Below, piece after piece: positions 34,705 through 44,381 of a stretch of DNA of 64,000 nucleotides. Source of the stretch: Acytostelium subglobosum LB1. Lineage: Eukaryota > Evosea > Eumycetozoa > Acytosteliales > Acytosteliaceae. The translations under genes and the position numbers were made by a program. Below the pieces are notes generated by a model. That model saw only the letters and a program-made list of their open reading frames with translations, did not search any database and had not been told where the DNA came from. Every line of letters begins with the position of its first letter. Within the stretch, counting starts at the first letter, position 1. Location of the stretch: contig NW_012236524.1 in assembly GCF_000787575.1 (NCBI RefSeq), forward strand, positions 372,001-436,000. The letters run 5' to 3'.

Positions 34705-35445
34705 GAAGACAAAAGAGAATGAATGCGCTCACTCTTTGCTTGGCTTGGTCTCGACCCCTCCATCTAAGCGTTGGCATCTACATCTTCCATCCATCCATCA
34801 TCAACATCATCATCGCGGACACCAATGACACCTTACCTACTTCCTACCCCTAACTCATCATTATTCAATCTCATCAATCCATTGTCCACTTTTGTATTCA
34901 ACCTCTTCCACTTTGACACCTCCATCACTCACTCCCATCTAATCTAATCAAACGCACAACACCCCTGCCAGTCAGTGCTTCACCAAAGTCATTCGATGTG
35001 TAATATATCTATCATCACAGCAGCAGTAGTAGTCACACGTAACTTAATTAATAATAATAATCGCACATATGCAATAAACATACTCCCAAATCGTTTTCGT
35101 ACATCAAATCTATTTATATAAATAGATTTGTAGGATGTGTGTGTGTGGATGGATCTATTCCTCCAGTCGAAACAATCAAGTCGACTCGATATTCGGTAGA
35201 TCTTTGTCATTACGAAAACAATCACCTGTTGATCACCCCTTCATACTTGAATAATCAGGAAGTAATAAATTAGAAAAAATAGTTTGACACTGGGGTTTTA
35301 GAGAATGGATGCGTGAAAAAGTACTGCTCTATCTCCAACAGCACTTTGTTCTCTCACTTCTGCCGCCTTCGTACTTTCTCATTCAACTTTTACAACATCG
35401 CAATAATAATAATAATTAATTATACATATACATATATATAGAATA
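34705..35445. other. Spacer between PP6 and TM2 genes, with a 26-bp palindrome
   Basis: About 740 bp. The PP6 3' side is CATCCATCATC/ACTCACTCCC rich. A perfect 26-bp palindrome lies at 35105-35130 (see findings). An AATAATAATAATT run precedes the TM2 start. No gene was recognised. Confidence 0.45.
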
Positions 35446-36004
35446 ATGAGTCAGAACTATCACCATCATCATCACTGCAAGTCAACTGGCGTTGCCTACT
35501 TGCTTTGGCTCTTCCTGGGTCTCTTTGGTGTACACAGATTCTATCTTCGTATGTGTAATTGAATGATTGAATGATTGAATGAATTAATACTACAAGATTA
35601 CTAACTTATAATGTACACTATTTAAATAGACCGTTATGCATCTGGTTTCATTTATCTCTTCACAGCGTATGTTTGAATGATTGACTTGACAACAAATACA
35701 ACAGCACAGATTACTAACAATACTTATTAATAATAACGACGATAATAGTGGAATATTCGGTATTGGATGGTTGCTCGATCTTTTCTTGATCCCATCGATG
35801 GTTAGACACTTTAACAACCATCACTTCTCTGATGAGACTATCATCGTGGCCCCAGCCCCAATCATTTACCACAACCAACCATACCAACCGGTGGCCTACC
35901 AGCCACAGCCATACTATGCGTATGGTCAGCAACCACAGATGGTTCAACCAATCCAGCCCCAGCCAATGCCATACCAGCCACAGCCAGCCTATGGCCAGTA
36001 CTAA
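35446..36004 (+). CDS. TM2 domain protein
   Basis: Three exons, 35446-35548, 35630-35666 and 35749-36004, give 131 residues; the middle exon is only 37 nt. The TM2 domain is STGVAYLLWLFLGLFGVHRF, YLHRYASGFIYLFTAGIFG, IGWLLDLFLIPSMV: two helices with the G-x-H-RFY-L and DLF-I-P motifs. The start MSQNYHHHHHCK is His-rich. The tail of ~65 residues is Gln/Pro/Tyr-rich with PYQPVAYQPQPYYAYGQQPQ, reminiscent of annexin- and synexin-type repeats in this group. The function of TM2 proteins is poorly known. The identification of the domain is firm. Confidence 0.92.
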
Positions 36005-36238
36005 ACAATGGTCAATCTCAATGTATGAAGCAGCATGCATGCCTTTGCGCTTGCGTGCGTGCCTGAGTGCATGCCCCCCAAGATACGGCAGCACAACAAT
36101 AACGGCCGTCCGTCCCTTTGTCGAAGAACTATTCTATTCTGTATAAACTATTATTATAATCATCATCATCACTAATGTGATGATGTATTTACTTTATCCT
36201 TTTCTTCCTTCATCGTGTACATTGTTATGATCCCGGGA

Positions 36239-38201
36239 TCAATACTTTAATCTTCTTAATCTCTTCTTGAGGAACTTGGCCACAACGTCCTTCTCCTCGA
36301 TGTGAACGGCATTGTCGACAGAGTCGGGGAGTGATCGATGTCTGCCAAGTAGCATTACAATGATGATCACTAACTTTGAGCTCTTGGTCAGTACGGTCGA
36401 GAAGCTGCTATTGATGCCTGGATAGCCCATTGATAGGCCAACAGTGCCAAAGGCACTGACCACCTCAAAGATGATGTGGAACACCGTGACATTGTTGCCC
36501 AGTGCCTGGCTGTCCAGTGCCGTTTCCTCCAGGATGCCAATGATCAGTGTACATAGGTAGAGAATGAATATATCACGTATCAGAAGGTCCTTCATCACAA
36601 CCTTTGCTCTTGACTCTTCGGCAGCACTGGACTGATACTTTCCATTCACAGCCGATCCCTTCAATGATATCACGAATGGATATGACGACACAAACATCAA
36701 TCCAACAAACAGTAGCAGTACAGACTTGGACAGTTGACTCAGATCAATAGAGTTAAATCCTCCTGTTCTTGTGGACTATGTATGAATGTTATTTGAGTGA
36801 GTGATTGATTGAATGATTGATCCGTGGATGTAGTACATACCACAGAGTGGAATAAGTAGTTCATGAATGTGTCTGATGGCGAGAGAGTGGCGAATGCCTT
36901 CTCGTTGGCTTCAAGGATGGCCATTAATGATATTTGTGAGAAGTTGAAGAGGAACCATACTCCAAGCAGTATAAGTGTTGGTTTAGCTTGGAACAGATGA
37001 GTATACACTGTCCTTGGATTGTTTAAAAGATGTTCATAAGGTTCCTTATCCTTTGATATCTATGTTGTTTAAGTTGTTAGTGCCTTGGATCAATCCATGG
37101 ATGAATTTTGGTCAACAGATAACAAACCTTGTTCATACACCATATTATCAATCTTAGAACAACTGGGAACATTGTGTTGCCAAGTACAACTAGCATGGAG
37201 ATGACGAGAAGGAGGAATGAGTGTTGATTGAATTGGACCATGTTGTCAGTGACTAGTGTGACGCCAACATTGTTGAACGCTGACAATGTGTTGAAGATAC
37301 TGAACCAGACGCCATTGATTTTGTTCTTCTGGAGTGTGATGGCGACTGAAGAGCTGGAAGATGTGGCCAATGAAACCAACACAATGAATCCAATCAGATA
37401 GACCACTGTTTGATAGATGGGTATGATGTAGAGCAGCTTTCCAAGTGAACGATATTCAATGTTGTGTTCCAGGATGAATAATGAGTCTGCGTCAATTTGG
37501 ATATCCTTGTCGGCTTCCGCAGGTGTAATCAAGTTGTCCTGCATATCATATTGATGATGGAAGTTGTCTTGATGTCCTGCAGCAGAGTGACTGGATGAGA
37601 ACAGTGGTTGATCTAATGTCACGCCTGGATTGATTCTTGGGATTGTTTGTGATGTTTTGATGTTCTCCTTGGATGTGCCAGGGTCATCCAGTGAGCTCAC
37701 TCCAGACATTATGATATCATGATTGTCGTCGTTATTGTTGTTATTGTCATTATCCAGAGCAGCACCATTTATATGTCCATCGACTTCTGCCAGATCAATT
37801 GAGAAGCTTCTTCTCTTGCGATAGGCTCGTCTAAGATAGTATCTTCGTATGAGTACCACGTTCAATGTGAGCATAACAGTCGATCCAAGCTGTATTAGAA
37901 TGGCCATAACAATCTGTGTCGGAACGGACATTCGTGCAATGTCAACAGTGAGCAATCCAGTGCTTGTTATCGATGAGTAGGCAGTGTACAAACAATCGAT
38001 GAACGATGCCGACGAGTAGGCAGCCTCTATCGATACTATTATACATGCACCAAAGAATCCTGTCAACAAGAAATACAGAAAGTGCAATCTATAATAATGA
38101 TTCTTATCAATATACACTAGAAATGATGAACCTTGTCTCTTGGCCACATCACCAATCATCTTGGCCAGGCCTCTAAGATAACTTCGTATCAGAAGTGCCA
38201 T
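36239..38201 (-). CDS. TRK/HKT-type cation transporter
   Basis: Three exons (38201-37128, 37059-36841, 36775-36239) give 609 residues. The intron after NKI begins GTTTGT and ends with a good CTAAC branch site and CATAG, so the apparent stop just past WIDPRH is intronic. Pore-loop signatures: DCLYTAYSSITSTGLLTVD (first), STLSAFNNVGVTLVTD-like second, STRTGGFNSIDLSQLS (third) and EVVSAFGTVGLSMGYPG (fourth), plus MLLGRHRSLP near the end. LLNNPRTVYTHLFQAKPT resembles the fungal Trk HPRRCFTLLFPS stretch. These proteins import K+ and/or Na+ at the plasma membrane, each pore loop contributing to the filter. Long hydrophilic loops (Asn/Asp runs) interrupt the middle. Ion preference cannot be decided here. 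Confidence 0.88.
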
Positions 38202-38740
38202 CTTATTATTCTAATCTATCTTTCTGTAATAATAATACTATTATTATTATTATTCTTATTACTATGTGTATAATAATGATACAAAGTGTAGATAGAGATA
38301 GAGAATAATGATGCACAGATAATGAATGAATGAATGAGTTATAATGAATGATGGATGGAGATGAGATTGTGTTTGTTTGTTGGGATGTATGCCAGAGAGT
38401 GTGTGGGTTTAAGGGTTCGTTCATGCGGGTGTGTCCTGTATCCATCTCTCAGCTCCCCAGGGGGTGTGTTCAAGTGGGGAGCTGTTTCGTTTCAGAAACG
38501 TTGTCAGGGATGAGATGATGTAGTAACATCTTAAGTGTGATGTTGTATTCATCTCTCAAGTCTCATTAGACACATACATGTATAAGTGTACAAATACATA
38601 TTACTTGTATAATCTAACAAATAATAAAGATGAATGAATGACAATTAATGAATTAAGTTTGAATTGACACATGACTTGAATAATGATTCATTCATTCATT
38701 TCATATAAATATACAAATACTTCGCAGAGATAGAGATAAG
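38202..38740. promoter_or_regulatory. Divergent upstream region, TRK / DHFR, with a possible three-way-junction RNA fold
   Basis: About 540 bp between two outward-reading starts. Next to the TRK start is a TTATTATTATT run. At 38443-38517 complementary segments could fold as a junction with two hairpins (see findings). The DHFR side carries TGAATGAATG repeats and an ATATAAATATA leader. Confidence 0.45.
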
Positions 38741-39363
38741 ATGAAGTTATCAATAGTAGTAGCTATATCTGATAATGGTGTAATTGGAAAGAATGGTAAT
38801 ATACCATGGAGATTACCAAGGGATTTACAGTTCTTTCAAAAGACAACAACAGGTCATGCAATGATAATGGGTAGGAAGACATTTGATTCAATAGGTCGTC
38901 TACTACCCAATCGTCATTCAATTGTGATCACCAGTGGTACAACACTCACTGCTGCCGATGGTACAACATTGAACAACATACCCGATAAACTATCAATCGT
39001 ACAATCATTAGAGCAAGCACTGGACCTAGTCCGTGACAAGGATGTAGCATACGTTGTAGGAGGTGAGTGATTGATTGAGATCGAATGATTTGAATGATGT
39101 GATTGAATGGTACTAACAAACGATCAAACATTATAGGTGCCAAAGTATATATGGACTCTCTGTCACATTGTAATGAGCTTTGGATATCACATGTACATGC
39201 CAATGTTGAAGGTGGAGATGTTGTGCTTAACATATTCCCAAATAAGGATAAGCCTTTGGTGGATGTCAACAACTGTACATGGAAGATTGAAAGTTCAACG
39301 CTCTACCCAAGTGATGAGAACAATCAATATGACTTCACTCTCGTCCAATACTTAAGAGTATAA
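38741..39363 (+). CDS. Dihydrofolate reductase (monofunctional)
   Basis: Two exons, 38741-39062 and 39137-39363, give 182 residues. DHFR landmarks are KLSIVVAISDNGVIGKNGNI, PWRLPRDLQFF (Trp and substrate Asp region), MIMGRKTFDSIGR, LPNRHSIVITS, DVAYVVGGAKVYMDSL and CNELWISHVHA. The enzyme reduces dihydrofolate to tetrahydrofolate with NADPH. There is no fused thymidylate synthase, and the length is that of bacterial or animal DHFR. The gene has an intron, so it is resident rather than a recent bacterial contaminant. Dictyostelids are known for the flavin-dependent thymidylate synthase ThyX, which would not need DHFR, so its presence is notable. Confidence 0.9.
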
Positions 39364-40057
39364 GTGATGACGATTCGTGGATTGGATTGGATTGGAATAT
39401 CTTGTGACAATACAATTACAATGAAGATCAATGAGAGTGACCAACAATGCAAGCAACTTCAAACAAACACACTACAACTCATCATGATGCAATTATGATC
39501 AAATAGAATGATGTCCTCGGCATTAACAGGTCCTCGGGATTGATAACCTCGCATTCGCTCATCAAACATGACCTCAACCACACTCACACACTGATCAATA
39601 CCCAATGGGGAAACAGTGTGTTCTATTCGGAAGTGATCAAAGTGATCATTCCCCACACTTTCACTCATGTTCACACACAAACACACACATTACTGATGGC
39701 CTCGATTTCTTTTTATTTGCATCACACCATCACTCGCCATTCGGAAGTGACCACGTTAAACATCAACACACAAGTCCTCTTGACAGGAATGAAGCAAGAC
39801 CACCCCCTAATGTATGTATGTTTAAAGTAATCGAGAAAGGTCCACATTTAGGAAACTTTGGTGATTGACTGTGGAGGAGGTGTGAGTGTAGTCAGTGATG
39901 TAGATGGATGGAAAGAGGTGAAGTGTAGGATGAAATGCCCCGCTCGATTACTTACAAAGTTATGTGAACGGGGGGTTGAACTCGCACTCCTTGGCCTGTA
40001 ATGCCGGTCCACACTCACTAGCCACACCAACTAATGGGCTCAAATTTCAATCACCTA
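39364..40057. other. Spacer with repeats and a tRNA-like element, DHFR 3' side
   Basis: About 700 bp, GC-richer than most spacers. It holds a 15-bp repeat with one mismatch (ATTCGGAAGTGATCA at 39625-39639 and again at 39739-39753), a 7-bp inverted repeat (39606-39612 with 39649-39655) and the tRNA-like element below. No protein gene is recognised. The frames here are short and repeat-derived. Confidence 0.4.
39958..40032 (-). ncRNA. tRNA-like element with Pol III A- and B-box-like sequences (tRNA relic or SINE head?)
   Basis: Read on the minus strand, 75 nt contain TGGCTAGTGAG at 40024-40014, close to an A box, and GTTCAACCCC at 39981-39972, a good B box, at normal tRNA spacing. The ends can pair (AGTTG-TGTG with CACATAACT, one bulged G), and a 3-bp stem encloses a 7-nt loop ATTACAG in the anticodon position. 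The T stem does not pair and the D arm is poor, so it is not a functional tRNA. A tRNA pseudogene or the tRNA-derived head of a SINE are the two main explanations. No T-run terminator follows closely. Confidence 0.3.
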
Positions 40058-40228
40058 TCATGATGAACTATGATGATGATGTTCCCTTGATGTGAACCTG
40101 ATCACTTTCCTTCTACTTCGATTTCTTTTTGTTCCACTGGTTTGGTTGAAACCATACTCGCCCATGTAAGGTACTGTTTGTTTGTTCTTGGCTGGTATGC
40201 CCTCATCCCATCCCGACTGATCACTCAT
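40058..40228 (-). CDS. Small hydrophilic protein, unknown
   Basis: A 56-codon frame starting MSDQSGWDEGIPAKNKQTVP and ending with a basic, His- and Ser-rich tail (TSREHHHHSSS). GWDEG, PYMGEYGFNQTSGT and the basic KRNRSRRKVIR look compositionally like a real protein rather than repeat translation. I do not recognise a family. It starts about 150 bp from the ABCA start on the other strand, as a divergent small gene would. The upstream ATG 19 codons earlier is less likely because it would begin in a poor context. Low confidence without expression data. Confidence 0.38.
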   Translation of the reverse strand: MSDQSGWDEGIPAKNKQTVPYMGEYGFNQTSGTKRNRSRRKVIRFTSREHHHHSSS

Positions 40229-40375
40229 ACTATACTTGCTGTATGACAATTGGAAAGTGATCACTTTGATTAATACCTTTATCAATCAATCAATCATATA
40301 ATATAATATAATATACTTTAAATATATTTATTTGTACATAGTTCATATCCGAATAATTAATTAATTAAGTTAATT

Positions 40376-43300
40376 ATGGATAATCATTCATTTGAATTAA
40401 ATAATAACAACCTGGAAATAAGGACACCAACTGGTTCCTCATTCTCCTCAGACACAACATGTTCATCAAATACATCACTGACGGCATTGCTTAAGCCATC
40501 CACACCGTCACCCCTGTCACATTCACCATTATCTCAATCACAAACTCAATCTACACCATCTACTACTACTACAACTACAACTACCACTACTACTTCTACA
40601 TCTAATGATATTGCCAAACAATTTGATTTATCATCACCTACATATGCATCAATATCCGATTTGGATTCATTCCAATATAACAATAATAACAAGAAAGACG
40701 AAGAGAAGGATGCTGGTGGTACCAAACGTAAAGTGTCCGACCCAGACCGTCCCAACCATTCCTACAGCTTCATCAACCAATTCAACGCCCTCTTCCTCAA
40801 GTCCATCTCATACCAACGTCGTCAATACAAGACCAACATCATGCAAGCCCTGGTCCCAGTCCTAATGGTATGTTTGATTGTCATGTGATTGATTGATTGA
40901 TGTCCCAAGTCTAACTCTTTTTCCCTCTTTCTCTCTCTCTCTCCCCAACTCACCTACATTATAGATCAGTATTATGTCACTCCTTCAGATTGCTACACCA
41001 CCAATTAAGTTCCGTGATAATTCCAATCCAATCAGTCTACCACTTCCCTTCATCTTCCCACCACTCATCGACTACTCTGTACCATTCATCACCAACGATG
41101 CCAACGTCATGCCACTTGGCACATGTTGCCAAAACAACACTGGCTTCCTAAGTCTCTTTACAACTGCCAACCAGCAGACACAAATACCAAATGTAAGTCC
41201 TTTCCTAATTGGGATCATTCCAGCCCACCCCACAAACTCACACTAACTAACACTCTATCAATCAATCACCTTCTTCTCTCTCTAAAGTACCAAACACTTG
41301 GTAACATACCTACTGATTCCTTTACGTTTGAAGAATACAATGATGTTGAGAGCCTGGACGCCATCACGTATAAGGAGGGAAGACAATCACCAAAGATCTT
41401 GTTGGGCTACAACTTCCAAGAGCTGCAAATTACACCGGGTTCTAGTGTCAGATCAAACATCATCAGTTATGCCAATGACACCACCTGCAGCTCATCAATA
41501 ATCAACATCATGAACAATGCCATCTTCCAAACATTGACCGGAACCAACAACAAACTAGTCACTGGCATCAAACAATTCCCCTACTACGCCAAGAATGAGA
41601 AGAAGGATATGATCCAGCCCCAAGAGAGTAAGTACATCACATCAAGTTTAATCATGGAGTGGACAATGATCTAACATTCGTTCTCCAATCTTAGACTTCT
41701 GGTATCTCTTCATGTTGTCCTTCTGCATGGTCATCTTTGTTGCCAATGTTGTGTATGAGAAGGAACATAGACTTAGAGAGTCAATGAAGATGGCTGGATT
41801 GAGGATGAGGACCTACTGGCTCGTCCAATATATCTTCAACTTCACTCTCTACATGGTCATCGTCTTTGTGGCAATCGCATTTGCCTACATCCTCAGTAAG
41901 TACCCCATCAAGCCCCCGGTGCTGGGACTATTCCAGCCCTACCCCCAAGGTCAACCACACCCACATACTAACACGTTCAATCAATCAAACAGAGTTCAGA
42001 TTCTTCACTCAGACCGAGTTCTCATTGTACTTTGCTTTGTTTGTGTTGTTTGGATTGACACAGATTGCCTTTGCCTTCTTCATTAGTACCTTCTTCTCAT
42101 CGGTGTACACGTGCACAGTGGTGTCATTCATCTACATCATCTTCACAGCACTCAGCTCCAACTTGCTCAACAATGCATTCATCATGAACCCCAACACATC
42201 ATTGGCCACATTCATCATCACGGCACTGATCCCCCACGTAGCCTTCCATCGTGCCGTCTCCTACATCTCACTGGCCTACATCGGCAATGCACCCGGACTG
42301 ACCTGGTACGACGTGTTCCAGCATCATCAAATCCCATCACTCTTTGGTCTGCTCCTCGGCGAGTTCTTCCTCTACGGCCTGCTGCACCAGTACCTTGAGA
42401 TGGTGCTCCCTTCGTCATACGGAGTCAGCCAGCACCCATTGTTCTTCTTCCAGAAGTCATTCTGGGCCTCCAAGATGTCCGGCAACCTCGTGCACAACAA
42501 GTCCAGCCCAACCGAGTCGACGCCACTCAAGTCCTTGCACCAGATGTACTCAGTGGACATGGTGCCATCCGATGTCACTGATGAGTACCGGTACACATAC
42601 GCCCGCGAGAACACCGCTTCCATCCGTCTGATGAGCTTGTTCAAGAGCTTCAAAGTTGGCAAGAAGACCAATGTCGCCGTGGACAACCTTACGCTCTCAG
42701 TCGAGAAGGGTCAATGCTTTGGTATCCCTCGGTCCAAATGGCGCTGGCAAGACCACCACACTCAACATCCTCTCTGGTCTCTACGGTGCCACCTCTGGCA
42801 CAGCCATCATCGCCGGCCACGACATCGTCACCAACCTGCAGCGTGCCCAACAGTCACTTGGCGTCTGCCCTCAGGACGACGTTCTCTGGGCCGAGATGAC
42901 CGGCCGCGAGCACTTGCTATTCTACGGCCGCATGAAGAACCTCAAGGGTGAGGCACTACACCTGATGGTGGACAAGTCGCTGGCCGAGGTCATGTTGACC
43001 GAGGCTCAGGACAAGGCCGTCCGCGAGTACTCTGGTGGTATGAAGCGCCGTCTCTCGCTGGCCATCTCACTGATTGGCGCGCCAACTGCCATCCTGCTGG
43101 ACGAGCCCACCACCGGTGTCGATCCATTCTCGCGTCGCATCGTATGGGACGTGATCAACAGCTACAAGAGCAAGTGCGCGATCATTCTCACGACCCACAA
43201 CATGGAGGAGGCCGAGATCCTGTGCGACCGCGTCTGCATCATCGACCACGGACTGATGAAGTGCATCGGAAGGAGTGGCGACCTAAAGACTCGCTACGGT

Positions 43301-43618
43301 GCCGGTCATACACTGTCCGTGTCGACGACTAACAACGACTCTATGATCCACGAGTACATAACATCGATGATTCCCAACGTCAAGCTGATCCATGAGATCT
43401 CGTGCAATAGGACGTACGCCGTACCACGTCGCGCCGTCAAGATGTCGCAGTTGTTCAAGTCGATCCAAGAGAACAAGAACAAGTACTCCATCTCTGACTG
43501 GGGTATCTGTCAAGCCGGTCTCGAAGAGGTGTTGCTCCAAGCAGCACATGGCCACAGTAACAACAACAACAACAACAATGTCATTGCATCTGCCGCGCGT
43601 GGATTTGAACATTCATAA
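40376..43618 (+). CDS. Half-size ABCA-family ABC transporter, with a frame break before the Walker A motif
   Basis: Five exons (40376-40867, 40965-41192, 41288-41627, 41695-41895, 41993-43618) give about 960 residues if read through one frame change. After a Ser/Thr-rich cytosolic start come the first helix (TNIMQALVPVLM), a long extracellular loop, and ABCA-type helices with VVYEKEHRLRESMKMAGLR, typical of the family. The nucleotide-binding domain has NVAVDNLTLSVEKGQCFGI, then LGPNGAGKTTTLNILSG (Walker A), YSGGMKRRLSLAISL (signature), AILLDEPTTGVDP (Walker B) and TTHNMEEAE (H loop). The frame shifts by one base at ~42725, in ATCCCTCGG, where the family motif predicts ATCCTCGG. All downstream motifs are intact and GC-rich coding continues, so a sequence error is as likely as a real mutation. 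ABCA proteins move lipids. Confidence 0.9.
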
Positions 43619-44381
43619 AGTGATGTGTGGTGTGCTTGGGACCAAGGCCTCGACTAAGCCTCAAGGCTAGGCCTCTCTCACTCTATATATATATATATAA
43701 AATAAAACAAACTTACATAAAATGGGATATGTCCATTCATTCATTCAATCAATCAGTTAATCATTCAATCTTATACCAAGAACTACCTGAAGCGGTATAT
43801 TCTCCGGACTCACAGCTCATCAATTTGTAATGTAGCCAGGTAATTAATAGAATGGTTATAAGTCTATTCGTGTAGACATGACGTCACATCAATCATCATT
43901 GCTAACAATGAACCAACAATCAATCAGTTGATCAGTACGTGTACCTCTGAGGATGAGGTGGACCTGATGTACTAATTCCCGTTGCGAAATTGTGTGATGC
44001 AGACACAAGAAGACTGAGTCCAAACACTTGGAAAAAAGACACCAGGTGATTTTGGCACACTGACCAAACAGCCAACAACAATGATTTTAAAAAGTTGGAC
44101 ACAATCCAGTTCAGTGATCAAATAGACACACTAACAAAACAGTCTCATCTCTATTACTTCCAGAAGTCCTCTAAGTTTTTCTCAAACCAACCCAATCCTC
44201 ACCCCCCTTCTTCATCAACAACAAAGAAGCCAAGAGCTTGGTCATTCATTCATTCATTTGTTCATTTGTTCATTCATTCGCTTTGGAATCCCAACAACCA
44301 ACAAACAACAAACATTAGCATCGATACAGATAGATATTATATATAATACAGATAAATATACAAACAAACAAAGAAAGATAA
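43619..44381. other. Spacer between ABCA and STAT genes
   Basis: About 760 bp. 43628-43675 contains short inverted repeats in the ABCA 3' region (see findings), followed by TATATATATATAT. The right part is AT-rich with CATTCATTCATTTGTTC repeats and ACAAACAAACAAAG just before the STAT start. No gene was recognised. Confidence 0.4.

Noticed and set aside
37060-37127. A 24-nt GC-AG intron between WIDPR and the next TRK exon
   Set aside because: Far too short. A normal GTTTGT...CTAAC...CATAG intron that starts upstream removes the stop and keeps the frame.
39958-40032. A functional tRNA gene
   Set aside because: A and B box-like sequences are present but the T stem and D arm do not pair and the anticodon stem has only three pairs. 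Kept as a tRNA-like element instead.
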